Part shown: positions 53,601 through 64,000 of the stretch, piece after piece
Position numbering within the stretch: position 1 is the first letter of the stretch
Layout: the number at the start of each line of letters is the position of its first letter
Source of the DNA: Strigops habroptila
Lineage: Eukaryota; Chordata; Aves; Psittaciformes; Psittacidae
Assembly: GCF_004027225.2 (NCBI RefSeq)
Contig: NC_044282.2
Location: 72,155,787-72,219,786, forward strand
Direction of reading: 5' to 3'
Length of the DNA: 64,000 bases
Made by a program: the position numbers and the translations under genes
The notes under the pieces: generated by a model
What the model was told of the DNA's origin: nothing
The model's input: only the letters and a program-made list of their open reading frames with translations
Databases searched by the model: none

Positions 53601-56600
53601 AATGGTGCAGTTTTTGTGGCTGGTAAAGTGATCCATTTTATTTGCTGCTCTGTTGTCTTAAACATAACTTTGTAATACTGCCATGAGATTCAGGAGATTC
53701 TTGCAATTTGTTGATTTATGTATTGAAGTATAAGGAGCAAAGAAACAAATCTTGCTCTTTCCGAGAATGGACTTATTTGAAAGGGGAAGAAATTAAACTT
53801 GCCTTTGCTGAAGACATGATTTTGTCAGAAGTTAGAAATTACACATAACAGGCTCAAATCAAAACTCTTTGCCTGCTCTTACATTGTGAATTTAAACTTA
53901 GAGATAGTCTGTGGTGGAATGTGATTGGAGAGGTGTGGGAGCTGCAGGCAGCTGGGCCAAGGTAGGGTTCCCATGGTAGGAGCTGCAGGAGGGGAACATG
54001 TCACTTGGGCTGCTCCCGGTGTGCACACACTCCCTTCTGGATATTTTAGCAATATCCTCCTTTTCCTTTCCATTGTTTCTTTTTTACTTTGAGAGATGGA
54101 GGAGTTCTCTCTTCTGGAGACAGCACAGGATGATGTGAAGATGTAAAACAACTTTCTTTGTGCCTCATTGAGTGGGTTTATCCAGAAGCAGGTTTGATTT
54201 GGATTTATCTGCATATTATTCCACCCAAAACTGCCAATATTAATGGGATTAATAAAGATTAAATTTTGGAAAGCTTAGCTCTTTCAGTTCCCCCCATCGA
54301 AACCAAGATAGCATCTGAAATAATTGGGTGAGACAAGTACTGCAACAACACTTGCTGTCCCTGATTTGAGATGATTCAGCTGTTTTATTACCTGCTTGCA
54401 AGAGTATTTACTGTTCCCCTAGTCCTGTGTACAAACAGCCACTGATTTAAATATAAGCGAACAGCTTCTTTTTTCTTTAAACCCTACAATTTAATTCCAG
54501 CATGCTATATTTAAAAGGATGGTACAAATTCTGAATAAAGAAAAATATAAAATGAAACCAGAAAATGCAAAAGTGAATATTCTAATGGCAGGCTAGTTGA
54601 TGTTCTATACATACCTGTTTCTTGTTTTTAATTACTGAGGAGACAGTTAGATGTACATCTTCATGAATCCAAGATATCCAGTGTCCTTTAGCCTTTTCTA
54701 AACACACTGGTTTAGTTTAGGTTGCTTTGTTGGATGAATTGGTTTGATCACAATTCATCCATGTGGAGAGGGAGACAAAGGTTAGCTTTCCACATGTGAT
54801 TTAATATTGGTTTTGTGATTTATAGTTTATAGCTCACTCAAACAAACAAAGCCCCAGGCAGGATGTTATCTTTAATTTTTGAAGAATTAAATACAGAATA
54901 GAATTGATTAAGTACAGTGCAGTTATTTTGCTATTATTAAAAGAGATGGGATCTTAATTTGCAAGCACAGTTTCAGGGTTGGTATTGCCCTCTTGACCTT
55001 ATCTGTGGTGTTTAGTGATCATTTTCCCCCCCAGTTTTAATTTAGGGGTTCAGAAAAAGCTGTCAAACTGAGAAACACCTGTTGTTTTTTTAACTCACTC
55101 TTCTTCAGCTCAAAAGCTAAAATTATTAGAATGGGGAGTTGAGAGGCAAAAAAACTAGTATTTTCCTTTTTCCATTTTATGGAAAGAGAATTTAGCAGTG
55201 TGAAGCTGAGTGATTAGTCATAGTGCTTTCATTATGTGCCCCAGTGAAACAGTATTAGTCAGATTTCCCATTTGTTTGTGTGGGTTTTTCTGCAGATCAA
55301 AATGCAAGAAGGAAACCTTGTTAGAAATGGGAAAATATGATACTGAAAACCAAAAGAATTGAGATGACAGAGGGACAGTATAATATGCACAACTGCTTTG
55401 AACTTTATTTTGTATATGCAAGGTTTCAGATTGACACTTGTTGTGCAGGGGGTTACTCATTGTGATTGAGTTCCTTGTTTTGTGCATATTTTCACTTCTT
55501 ATAAAACCTGTCAATAAGAAAGAAACTCATCTTGGTCATCCGTGTCAGACTGGGTCTTTGGTTATAGCAGTCCTCATGTCATGGGATATGATGTGCTAGT
55601 GGGACATAACACGAGACTATGACTGGAATCAGTCAGAGGATGGCAACCTCTTTGCATGACAACTTTGAAAGGTTCTTGAAATTCATGCTATTGAGACATT
55701 TTGCTCACATGGTTTTTCTTGTAATGAGCCAAAGTGCTTCAGTTTGGGTTTCTTTTGTTAAACATTCAGCCAATGGCAGAACTTGGATTGAAACCTGAAC
55801 TACTCGATACGGGAGGGTGAGGGAATTTCTTGGGGCATGCATGCCTTGGTGGACGGGCATATGTATAGCACTAGTTTGGTACATGGGAGGCTGGTTCAAG
55901 ACCATGCTCTGATTAAACCCTCAATTTTTGCCATTCAGAATTGGCTCAGACTAGGCATTGAACCCCTGGGGTTCATTCCCTGTTGTGTCAGGCTATGTAC
56001 ACTTTGTTACTGTGGTTATACCTGAAGGTATATCTGCAGCAGTAGATGCTCCGAGTCTACCTTTAAGCCGGCCGTCTTGGAGTCTGAAACTCTTGTAGGC
56101 ACAGCAGGTTTAAGCCTCTAAATTTATTTTCACAAGGCTTTAATGGAAGTGAAATGTGCAATACTGGAGTTTTTGTCCATTGGTTTAGAATGACAGCAGG
56201 TAACATAGTTGGTTTTTACAGGAAGATACAACAAATACTCAAGGAATTTACCTCAGACTCCCTGGATTATTGATGGGGAGCGGAAGCTGGAATCCTCAGT
56301 GGAAGAGCTGATTTCAGAGCATCTAATGGCAGAATTCAAAGCAGATAGTAAGTATTTTCAAGATGTTTTGCCTTATAGATTTTTCATCATAAATAGGGTA
56401 TTTTTTCTTAGTAGCTGCTCACTTAACACAACAGTGTAATGGAAAAAAACCTGTGTTTCTTTATCCCACTTTTATCCTTCCAAGTCAAAACTTGTAAACA
56501 TTTTTTATCTATGATCTGTGAGTGATTAGATGACTGCTTTGTTTTATGCAGTGTCTTTTATCGTACTAAAATAGCTCCTCAGTTGATCTTGATGATGTGA

Positions 56601-59600
56601 ATGTTACGGTTGCAGTTCTGTGTTAACACCTGATTTCAGCTTGCAGAATTACCGCAGTGGTAGTGCATGTTGAGAAGAGACATAAACAAGTAGAAAGACC
56701 ATTGCCAGTAGGTCAAGGGAGGCACCTTTTACTTGCCTTTTACTCAGCACTGGGGAGACATATCTGGAGTACTGGATCCAGTTCTGGGCTCCCCAGTACA
56801 AGAAAGATGTGGACATACCAAAGCAAGTCCCTCCTTCAGGCAAAGCTTAAAGGTGGAGAGGATACGGTGAAGGAAACTAAATATCCAACAACGCGTTTTT
56901 GTAGCTTGAAAGATGAAACAAACCCCAAATACACAGAGGTTACTTTTCAGTTTGGACTTGAATTTTCTTTCTCTTTTCTCCAGATAGGTGACCAGCAGAA
57001 ATTCCTCTGATATCCTTGGAAACCATTGGGTATCTTTAGGATAATAAGTTGTGTTTTGGAGGAAGACAGCTCAGTTTGATTTTATTCATAAACTTAAATT
57101 ATCTGGATAAGAAATGAACACAATTAGTGAAATTCCTGTAGGATTGTGCTGCTGTATTTTTGGACAGTTTCAGGGTTGTTGCAATCTCATTCAGGCCAAG
57201 GAACAAGGAATGCTCTTCAAGAAACTTGCACATCTGATGCAATAAACAGTAACTATCCCAGATTTGTTCCCGAAGTGCAGGCTTCAGTTTATAAAGATAG
57301 CTCTTTGAAGTAGATTTGCAAACAAGTTTAGAAAGAAAATATTTCACCTTTTAAAAGCTGTAGAGAGTGTTAAAAATGTAAAATGAAAGCTCACCTGCCT
57401 TGTTCAAATCTGTTACAGGCTTTAATTTTTCTTCCTCTGGAAGAGAAGATGTGGATGTAAGAACACTAGGCAATGGTAAGGCTTGGAACCTCCCTTGGGA
57501 AACACAGAAATAAACAAAATAGTTAACTGAAGATACCCTAATAGATTTAATGCTAAGTGCATAAGTGTGTGCCTAGTCATGCTCTGAAATCTTCTCTCAG
57601 AAACATTTTAGTGATATCTATGTATTTATTCCCAAAGACTGAACCATTTCATAAATCCTACTGAGATAGAAGCCCTTTTTCAGTGTCCATGGCTGCAGAG
57701 ATGCATAGAAATGCATGGCTTGTTAGGAGGGGTTTATTTTATTCCTATTTTTAAGCCATTTGTATCAGACTGATTCCTGTCTTGTTTCTGTTGAGTCCTT
57801 CTACGTTGCCTCACTGTCACTGGGGAGGGGAAGGCCTTATTTTCTTTCTGAACTTGAGTCCTTTAGAAAGGTCAGTTGCTTTCCAATTAAAGGAGGAGGG
57901 GAAAGAAAAAGTCAAAATTAACAATGATGTGTTTCAGTTGCTGTCTGCTTTGTAGTGTAGCTCTTGGCGTTGCTTATACTGGGGATCATCCCTGGCCCTG
58001 AGCACAGAAAGTGGAGCTATTGCAACAGATGTTTAGCTGAGGGAGCGGGATTTAACATCATCTTGCACCTGGGCATTGCTGTAGGTGACAGAAAATAAGC
58101 TAATTAACTTTTTTTCTTATTTTATTTTTTAATTAGCACAGACTTGTACATGATGTCTTCTGGGAAGTTTTAATTTGCACTTATTGCTGATACTGGGGTT
58201 TAGTAGCCAAAAAAAAGTCCCTTGTTTCTTTCCTTCCATCTGATGCTATATCCCTAAACCCGCAAGTCCTATCCCTGTTTGCATAACAGCAGACAATCTT
58301 CACACCTTCCAACCTTCCTGCATAAATTCAAACGTTAATTTAGAACAACATGTTTTTATGTTTTATGACTGTGCATGTTGCCAGGAAGGCCCTTTGCAAT
58401 TGAGCTTGTGAATCCTCGTAGAATACATTTTACTGCTGAGGAAATGAAGAGACTTCAGCAGGTAAATCATTTGCACCTCCTGGAACTCATAAAACATGTG
58501 TTTCTGCTCTAACTGAGCAGTTTTTCTAACTGATTCTTTTTTAAATATCACAGACAATTAATACCTCTTCAGACAAAATACAGGTTCGAGATTTACAGCT
58601 TGTCACCAGGTCAGTATTTATTATCGCTGGCAAGGGATTTCAAAGTGATGCTGTGGGAGTTTTGCAAGCATTCTTGCTCACAGCATTATACAATTATGCT
58701 TATATTATGGGAGTAATTAATTTCTTTTGTTTAGAGAGGCAATTGGTCGTATGAAAGAAGGTGAAGAGGAAAAGACAAAGACCTACAGTGCCTTAATATG
58801 GACAGACAAAGCAATACAGAAAGAAGATATTGCATTTCTAGATGATATCAAGGTAGCTCTTTTTGCTAATTTATATAGTACATGTCTTGGTGCCCTAGGG
58901 GAGAGTTTATATATGTGCACCCATGGACATATCTCTTTCTCTGGGTTTGTTTTTTTTATCATCAGGGTTTCTCTTGCTTATAGGGACTCTCCTACCTCCC
59001 TTCTCAGCCTTCCTTACTTCCCCATTGTCGTCCTAGCAATACAGCTAGCTGGCTTTTAGCCAAGCCAACACATTACTGTATAATGTTGACCTTCCTGTAG
59101 ACCAAATATTAAAATTAGCAAATGGGAGAGGGGGAAATCTGGCACCTGCACCCCTTTCTTTACCTTAGGTAGTGTTTTGCAGCAGTGCAAAGAGCAGAGA
59201 AGGTCTTTTGTTCTGCAAGCTCTAAAGTCATTCTTCCACAGCTGCAGCAATAAGGAGTTTGAGATGTCTGTGGTAAATAATGCGAAGAGGCCTTATGAAG
59301 TGCTCAGTGAAAGAAGCATGCTGGGTCAATGAGAACTTTCTCCAAGGGTTGGTCAGGGAGATGCTGCTGATAGATAAGGCTGTTCAGTTTTTGTTGTCTT
59401 GCACCATTTCCTATGAGTCTTGGCCATGAAATCATTCTCAAAGCGAGGGCTTGAGCCATTACAGTTCAGGGAGACAACTGTTGTGAAGCTCTTTTCTTAG
59501 CATGCCCACTCCCTGAGAAGTTGCCTTTCAGACTGCTGCATCTCATTTGGGAAAGGGGGTGGGGAATGAAAAGACTGTTCTGAGATCTAATCTCATTTAG

Positions 59601-62520
59601 GGTTTTTTTCCTCACTTTTATTTCTAGGGGGTTGGCTGTAGTTTAGACAAAGCATTTTGTGGGTGGGATTGTTTTAGTTTTTTGATTGCCCTGAGGCTCT
59701 CAGTGAGCTAAATCCTGGAGTCATTCCAGCAAAGGACTATGGAGATTTCAAGGTTATTCCTCTGTATTTGTGATTCCATTAGTTTGTGTTCATATGAGGC
59801 CGCCTCATTTAGCCTTTGAGATGGCTGCCCTTAGCTCCTTTGATAAACACAGCAAAAATTAGCCTTGCCTCAAGATTACTCAACTACCATAATACAATAT
59901 AAAAGAGATGTGATTGCTTAACAAACATATGACTCTTTGAATCTGTGTTGTATGTTGCACATTTCCTTCCTCATTTATTTTGTTACCTCCTGTAACAGGA
60001 GTTAAAACTTGACCAGAAGACACCTCTGCGGGTTCTTCACAGGAGGCCTCTCGCTGTAAGATGTCGCATCATTCACACCATGAGATCTGAGTACATAGAT
60101 GAGCATCATTTTCGCCTGCACCTGAAGACTCAGGCAGGAACGTATCCTTAGAAGCCGTTACACAATGCTTACAGCTTGCTGATGAGAGTCATTTGGGTAA
60201 TGGGAAGTTTCCTGCTTTTATCACTGCGGTGTTTCTAAGTCCCTGCTCTTCAGCAGTCATATGTTGCTGCTTAACCTTTGCTTTTATGTCAGAATTTCAC
60301 ATTCAGGCTTTCATTCAACAATACTGCCTCCATGTGTGTGTATTTTTGTGATGACCGCTCTGTTAAAGTATGTGATAACCATAAAAATGTACTGGTTAAA
60401 GACAGATACATTTACGTTTTTCCTAATTTAACTGAAAACTTTTCATCTCAGAAAATAAGCTTTTCCACAATATTTAATGCACTGCAGATTGCTGCTACTT
60501 ACAAATTAACAGGTTTTGTCATAAAGTCACCACTCACTTTGGAATGAAACAGAAAATGCAGGTCCATAGGGCAGGCTTTGGCATCCGAGTCAGAAGCCAA
60601 GAATTAGGAAGTCTTTTAAAGATGGATATGGGATTAACAGGAACTTCATCACTGCAAATGGATTTAGGAGTAGAAAAAGACACTATTTTGATTTCTTTGT
60701 GGTAAAATAGACCTTTCCTTAGCCAGTATTTCTAGCTACATTAAAGAATTTGTGCATGGAGACTTTGGGAGAACAAAGCCCAATATTGGCTCCCTGCTGA
60801 ACAGAACTGCTGACATTCTGGAGCTGGATGTAGAAGTAAGTTGTCTGCTCTTTATCTTTCCTGGAAATTAGTCAGGTAGTTGCATTTGTGAGATGCTTTC
60901 AGTGGAATTACTCTATCCAAATCAACCTTCCTTACCACAGTTAATAGAAAAATTCATGTTAGTGCAAAAATAGTGGTTTGTACCCTGCTGATGCACAGGA
61001 CAGGCTTCCTTTGCTGAATTCATGCAGGGAGGGATGGGAGGACATACCATGAATCGATGACACTTAGGATTAGCACCCACTGGAACAGAGCTTAGCAATG
61101 TTACATGTAGCACATCACTTCTTTGCAAATTGAAAAATAGGAGAGATTTGAGTTCCTTTTCAATGCTGGTTCAAACACAGCAAAAAATTATATCTGCTCA
61201 CTTGCTGGACTCAGATGAAAAGCCAGAATTTGTTTTGGCTAAGAGAATGTATGTAGAGATATGGATTTAATACTTAACCTCATGGTTTGGTTCATTTAAA
61301 ACACGCGCTTCCATTTCAAATAGCCAATGCTTAGCATGCTGCTTCTCGTGTACATCAAGAAAGCTGCCCATGTGTTACATTTTACAGAAGAGCCTTGCAG
61401 TTTTCTGCATCTCTTTTATAGGTTAATACAGAAGGAGAGCTTGCAGAGGGCACCTGAGTTAGCCTGGAAAGCAGGAACACCTGATGGGGCTCAGGCTGAT
61501 AAGCATCGCTTTCATACGGATAGGTGTCACTGCAGCTATTGGACATAACTATGAAAGATGTTTAGGGACTTGAAAATAATTAGTCATCATTTTAGCTCAG
61601 CCTAAGAGCCTAGTCCTTTGATGAAGTTGTAGATTAGCTGAGGAGTAGGTATGATTAATGTAGGCAGTCTTGGAGCCAAGGTGTTTAATGTGCTGTAGGG
61701 CAATCCCTGCTTTGTGATTGCAAATGGTGATACTGTGGAAGCGTTGGGTGTGCTGCTTTTGGAAGAGGGTGAGCAACAAGTTGGTGCCCAAAGGGAATTG
61801 GAGATGTAGCCTCAGGGAAGCAAGACATAATCCAAGGTGTAGTAATTATGACATTTGCCTCTAACAGAGTGTCAGGCATGTGTTGTCCCTTTTGACTAAC
61901 AGTCAGGATAACTGTTCATAATGTTGCCTAGATGACTCTTGCACATAACGCATGACAGCTTATTCTTTTAGTCTAGTTTTCTTTACTCAGGAGGCAGATG
62001 TGGGGACAGGCGATGGTTTTCTACTTGAGCCTTACCTGCACTGCCCAATACCTGAATATTTCAATAAGCATCAATCAATAAGTTGGTTGTTTTCACATCA
62101 TCATGACCCATCTGCAGGATGTGTAGAAGCTGGAGATGGTTCATGTTTCTAATGAACAGTTCTGGACACTTTGTAAATGCAGCCCAACATCAAATGATCC
62201 TGGATAGTAGTAGTATAAGGAGTTGTGATTCTGCGTTATGAAGAAAGCCCAGCTCCTAAAACTCTCTGCAGACACACACAAAGCCACGAGAAAGAGGTGG
62301 CTGTTTCAAGCCACTCCTGCTTGTCTTGTCCCATGTCTCATATCTTAGTGTCATTTATTTACTGTTTCTTTCCGCTGTTAACCTAGTGCTGCCAAGCACA
62401 GAGGGTGCTAATGAATCTCTTTATATATGTGAAATATCAAGTCTGTTGATTTTGCCTTTATTTTTTCCCCCTGCATTTCAGTCTGTTGATGTTGACTGGC
62501 CTCCAACCTTGGATAATTAA
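32543..62520 (+). CDS. PUS10: PUS10, tRNA pseudouridine synthase 10 (psi54/psi55)
   Basis: Complete coding region of 17 exons: 32543-32668, 34700-34966, 36568-36654, 42735-42769, 45214-45325, 47006-47067, 49608-49653, 52433-52497, 53537-53622, 56222-56347, 57419-57475, 58385-58461, 58554-58609, 58735-58852, 59999-60141, 60736-60835, 62482-62520. They join in frame to 533 aa (human 529). The N-terminal zinc site uses C21/C24 (TCPRC) and C113/C116 (CNVC). THUMP-like sequence follows, with a further CPDC pair. The catalytic domain starts near residue 296 (GRYNKYSRNLPQTPW). D348 in SGREDVDVRTLGNG aligns with the catalytic Asp344 of human PUS10. The C-terminus has HHFRLHLKTQAGTYIKEFVH and ends VDVDWPPTLDN. 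The enzyme isomerises U54/U55 in tRNAs, and a nuclear role in microRNA maturation is reported for human. The ATG has A at -3. No break is seen. Confidence 0.97.
32842..33362 (-). repeat. CR1 LINE fragment (antisense)
   Basis: About 520 bases, with the reversed tail GGATCATAGAATGGTTTGGG and the same internal blocks as the other copies. It lies in the first PUS10 coding intron, 0.2 kb after exon 32532-32668. Confidence 0.92.
36655..42734 (+). other. Largest PUS10 intron (6.1 kb)
   Basis: Between the exon ending SVRE and the 35-base exon RAAWLVLKQEM. It carries minus-strand open frames at 38220-38528 (102 codons) and 39553-39735 (60 codons) without recognisable domains, and a 26-base direct duplication at 42375-42426. 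No known repeat family is clear. Confidence 0.55.
42375..42426 (+). repeat. 26-base direct tandem duplication
   Basis: Two copies of a 26-base unit starting AGATAACAGCTAGTTGCTCC, differing only near the end (CAACTT versus TGACTT). It lies about 310 bases upstream of the 35-base PUS10 exon. Confidence 0.85.
43938..44078 (-). repeat. Short CR1 LINE 3' fragment (antisense)
   Basis: About 140 bases: GAATCATAGAATAGTTAGGG, GGAAAGGACCTTAAGATCAT and CTGTCCAACCTGGTCTTGAA. In a PUS10 intron. Confidence 0.88.
45349..45384 (+). repeat. Long polypyrimidine (T/C) tract
   Basis: A run of T and CTCT with no purine, starting 23 bases after the PUS10 exon at 45325. It may be simple low-complexity DNA; being on the transcribed sense strand it could bind PTB-type factors, which is inference. 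Confidence 0.75.
46383..46570 (+). repeat. Ancient MIR-like SINE remnant
   Basis: The sequence follows MIR order: a CAATAGCCCTCTTGAGGTAT block, then TTTGCCCAAGGCCAAAGAGG, GTAGAACTGAGATTACACTA and GTCATTCCACTAGG. It is strongly diverged, as expected for a pre-avian tRNA-derived SINE. In a PUS10 intron. Confidence 0.5.
48842..48872. repeat. 11-base inverted repeat with nine-base loop
   Basis: GCAGTTTGTGA and TCACAAACTGC, perfect arms around TGCTTTGTG, in a PUS10 intron. Confidence 0.8.
50955..51315 (+). repeat. Diverged CR1 LINE fragment (sense)
   Basis: Recognisable by GGGGGCTGAAGCACATGCCC, AGGAAAGGCTGAGGAACCTG and TTGGAGGATTTGAAGACCTG, which follow CR1 order. Substituted more than the antisense copies and lacking a clear tail, so it probably belongs to an older subfamily. 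In a PUS10 intron. Confidence 0.75.
53623..56221 (+). other. PUS10 intron, nothing recognised
   Basis: 2.6 kb between the exon ending in GAVFVAG and the catalytic-domain exon GRYNKYSRN. AT-rich, with no recognised repeat or coding sequence. Confidence 0.5.
56660..56850 (+). repeat. CR1 LINE internal fragment (sense)
   Basis: Contains TACTCAGCACTGGGGAGAC, TCTGGAGTACTGGATCCAG and TCTGGGCTCCCCAGTACAAG, the well-known internal CR1 segment. No 3' tail is present, so it is truncated at both ends. In the PUS10 intron before the catalytic exon. Confidence 0.82.
57419..57475 (+). CDS. PUS10: PUS10 exon carrying the catalytic aspartate
   Basis: A 57-base exon (GTTACAG acceptor, GGTAAGG donor) encodes FNFSSSGREDVDVRTLGN. 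The Asp codon at 57448-57450 (residue 348) sits in the GRED motif that corresponds to the catalytic Asp of the pseudouridine synthase fold. The exon begins and ends in phase 1, so its loss would keep the frame but remove the active site. Confidence 0.92.
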
Positions 62521-63830
62521 CTTTTCAAGTTGGGACGAGGAAGAAGCAGCTCCGCTGTCAGCAGCTGGTTACTGAGCACTGTACAGTATTAGAGCTCGGT
62601 TGCAAAGTGATTTCTGTTGAACATTTGGATCATGTTGATCTGCCAAAGGATACTGTTACTTTGAATCAACTTTAAACACTCTGAATAGGTAGTGTTGGTT
62701 CAATCTCTCGCCTTATTTTAATCTCCTCTGTGGATAAAAGGATTTTGGTAAGCTACTGTATTGATATTAAGTCTTTTTAAAACAATTAAGGAAAACAGTG
62801 TAACGTACAAAGGGGGTACTCAGCAAGTACATCAAATAGACATTCTGCAGTAGATTAAAATGTTTTAATTAAAACCAACCCTCCCTCAAGCCAGATTTAT
62901 TTAATTTTTTAAACTGTTTTAAACTGTGAGCTTTACTCACCTGGATGCAGGTAGCACAGAGTTACCTGAAGCCCAGTCCTAACTTTTCCCAAGTACCGTT
63001 TATGCAGGAAATCCCCCAACAGTGCCTGGGAGGAGGTGGTGCCCCACTCTCTGCTGACTGCTTTTTAGGCAGTGTCAGTTTTGGAAATGGGCAATTTGTT
63101 TCCCAGACAAAGTATTCTTCAAAGGGAAAACCAGTTTTCACAGGAAAACTGCACTTACACCCAAGTTTTTCTCATTTAAAAACATCAGCAAGGCTTCCTA
63201 GAAAAAACAGATGAGGTGCTCGAGGCCCCAACAGCTCTCTGGCCTGTTTACACTTCTCTTCAGGCATAGGATTTCCCCACTTGAGTCACCATGTACAAAA
63301 AGATTGGGAACTCCTGGCAGTGGTGCACGATGGAAATGTAAAGAAAAATAGGAATACCAGGAACCTCAAAGTGCAGGCAAATATAAAACATAGCAAAGAA
63401 TGCTGGTTTTGAAATCAAGACAAAGAGAAAAAGCTTTGGTTTAGTAGCATAATACATTTCTTCTTGTATGTAGCCTTGGATGGGTGCCTACAAATGTTGA
63501 ACACTGCCTAGGAACTTTCCTGGAATAGGGAAGATCTGAGTGTTTTCTTTGCTTATTTTAAATGTTTCATAAAAAGCACCACTTGCATCTTTAGGAAAAG
63601 CCACTTTTATGCCTCTGTCATATTAATCCATTAGGAAGATGCTTCTGTTTACCCGAAGTACAGAAGAGAGTTAAACTCTCAACAAGAAAGTAAGATTTGG
63701 AATATAAGGACTCTTCATTAATTAACAATTCATAAATAAAGGTAATATTTGCCAAGACAAACCACTATTTGGGACTACTGAGATGTTTTACCTTCAATTC
63801 AGTGGTTGCCAGGACCTCCTAATAGAACAG

Positions 63831-63864
63831 CTGCATGATAACTTCAGCTGCATGATAACTTCAG
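63831..63864 (+). repeat. 17-base perfect tandem duplication
   Basis: CTGCATGATAACTTCAG occurs twice without a mismatch, directly next to the inverted repeat that follows. Confidence 0.9.
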
Positions 63865-63901
63865 GTATTTATTAATACCTCAAAAAGGTATTAATAAATA
63901 C
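63865..63901. repeat. Perfect 16-base inverted repeat
   Basis: GTATTTATTAATACCT, a five-base CAAAA loop, then the exact reverse complement. It could form a hairpin in DNA or RNA. It lies about 1.35 kb after the PUS10 stop codon. Confidence 0.9.
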
Positions 63902-64000
63902 ATCTTCAAGGAGCTCCTAAAAACTAACACAAAACTAATAGGAACATGATTCAGAGAGCAGTATTTTTTTGTTTTCAGTCTTAAAGCTGTTATGAGCAAC

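Larger units (their letters stand above)
62521..64000 (+). other. PUS10 3' UTR and downstream flank
   Basis: AT-rich sequence after the TAA at 62518-62520. Candidate poly(A) signals on the plus strand are ATTAAA near 62853 and AATAAA near 63735; which is used cannot be seen. A 17-base tandem repeat and a perfect inverted repeat lie at 63831-63901. From human synteny the next gene to the right would be REL, in convergent orientation, but none of it is visible here. Confidence 0.55.

Overview
The window looks like a bird chromosome. Introns are small to medium and AT-rich, two CpG islands mark promoters, and the dispersed repeats are mainly chicken-repeat-1 (CR1) LINE fragments with the typical ATTCTATG-type 3' tails. 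Three conserved vertebrate genes can be read exon by exon, in the order and relative orientation known from human 2p16.1 (KIAA1841/SANBR, PEX13, PUS10), here inverted relative to the human map. The species cannot be named from this sequence alone.

Layout. (1) 31-16659, minus strand: SANBR (KIAA1841, SANT and BTB domain regulator of class switch recombination). Fifteen coding exons give 613 codons in one unbroken frame, and the last coding exons lie beyond the left edge. Its promoter is the CpG island at about 19270-20100, which holds an RFX X-box, three CRE-like sites and two CCAAT boxes. (2) 20100-25172: noncoding interval with one CR1 copy and the PEX13 3' UTR. (3) 25173-30276, minus strand: complete four-exon PEX13 (397 aa), the peroxisomal import docking protein. 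(4) About 30030-30990: CpG island shared by divergent PEX13 and PUS10. (5) 32543-62520, plus strand: complete PUS10 (533 aa, 17 coding exons), the tRNA psi54/psi55 synthase. (6) 62521-64000: PUS10 3' UTR and downstream flank, with a short tandem repeat followed by a perfect inverted repeat.

The three genes do not form one pathway. SANBR acts in the nucleus on antibody class switching, PEX13 in the peroxisomal membrane, and PUS10 in RNA modification. Only PEX13 and PUS10 share promoter DNA. All inferred introns are GT-AG and all reading frames join without frameshift or stop, so the genes appear intact.

I see no clearly novel biological system. The observations I rate highest are: a Cys/His array in the middle of SANBR with the same ligand order as a CHORD zinc module, including an exact CC-x15-C-x4-H half; the X-box plus CRE cluster at the SANBR promoter; a 33-base in-frame SANBR microexon; the perfect 16-base inverted repeat near the right edge; and an old MIR-like SINE in a PUS10 intron.
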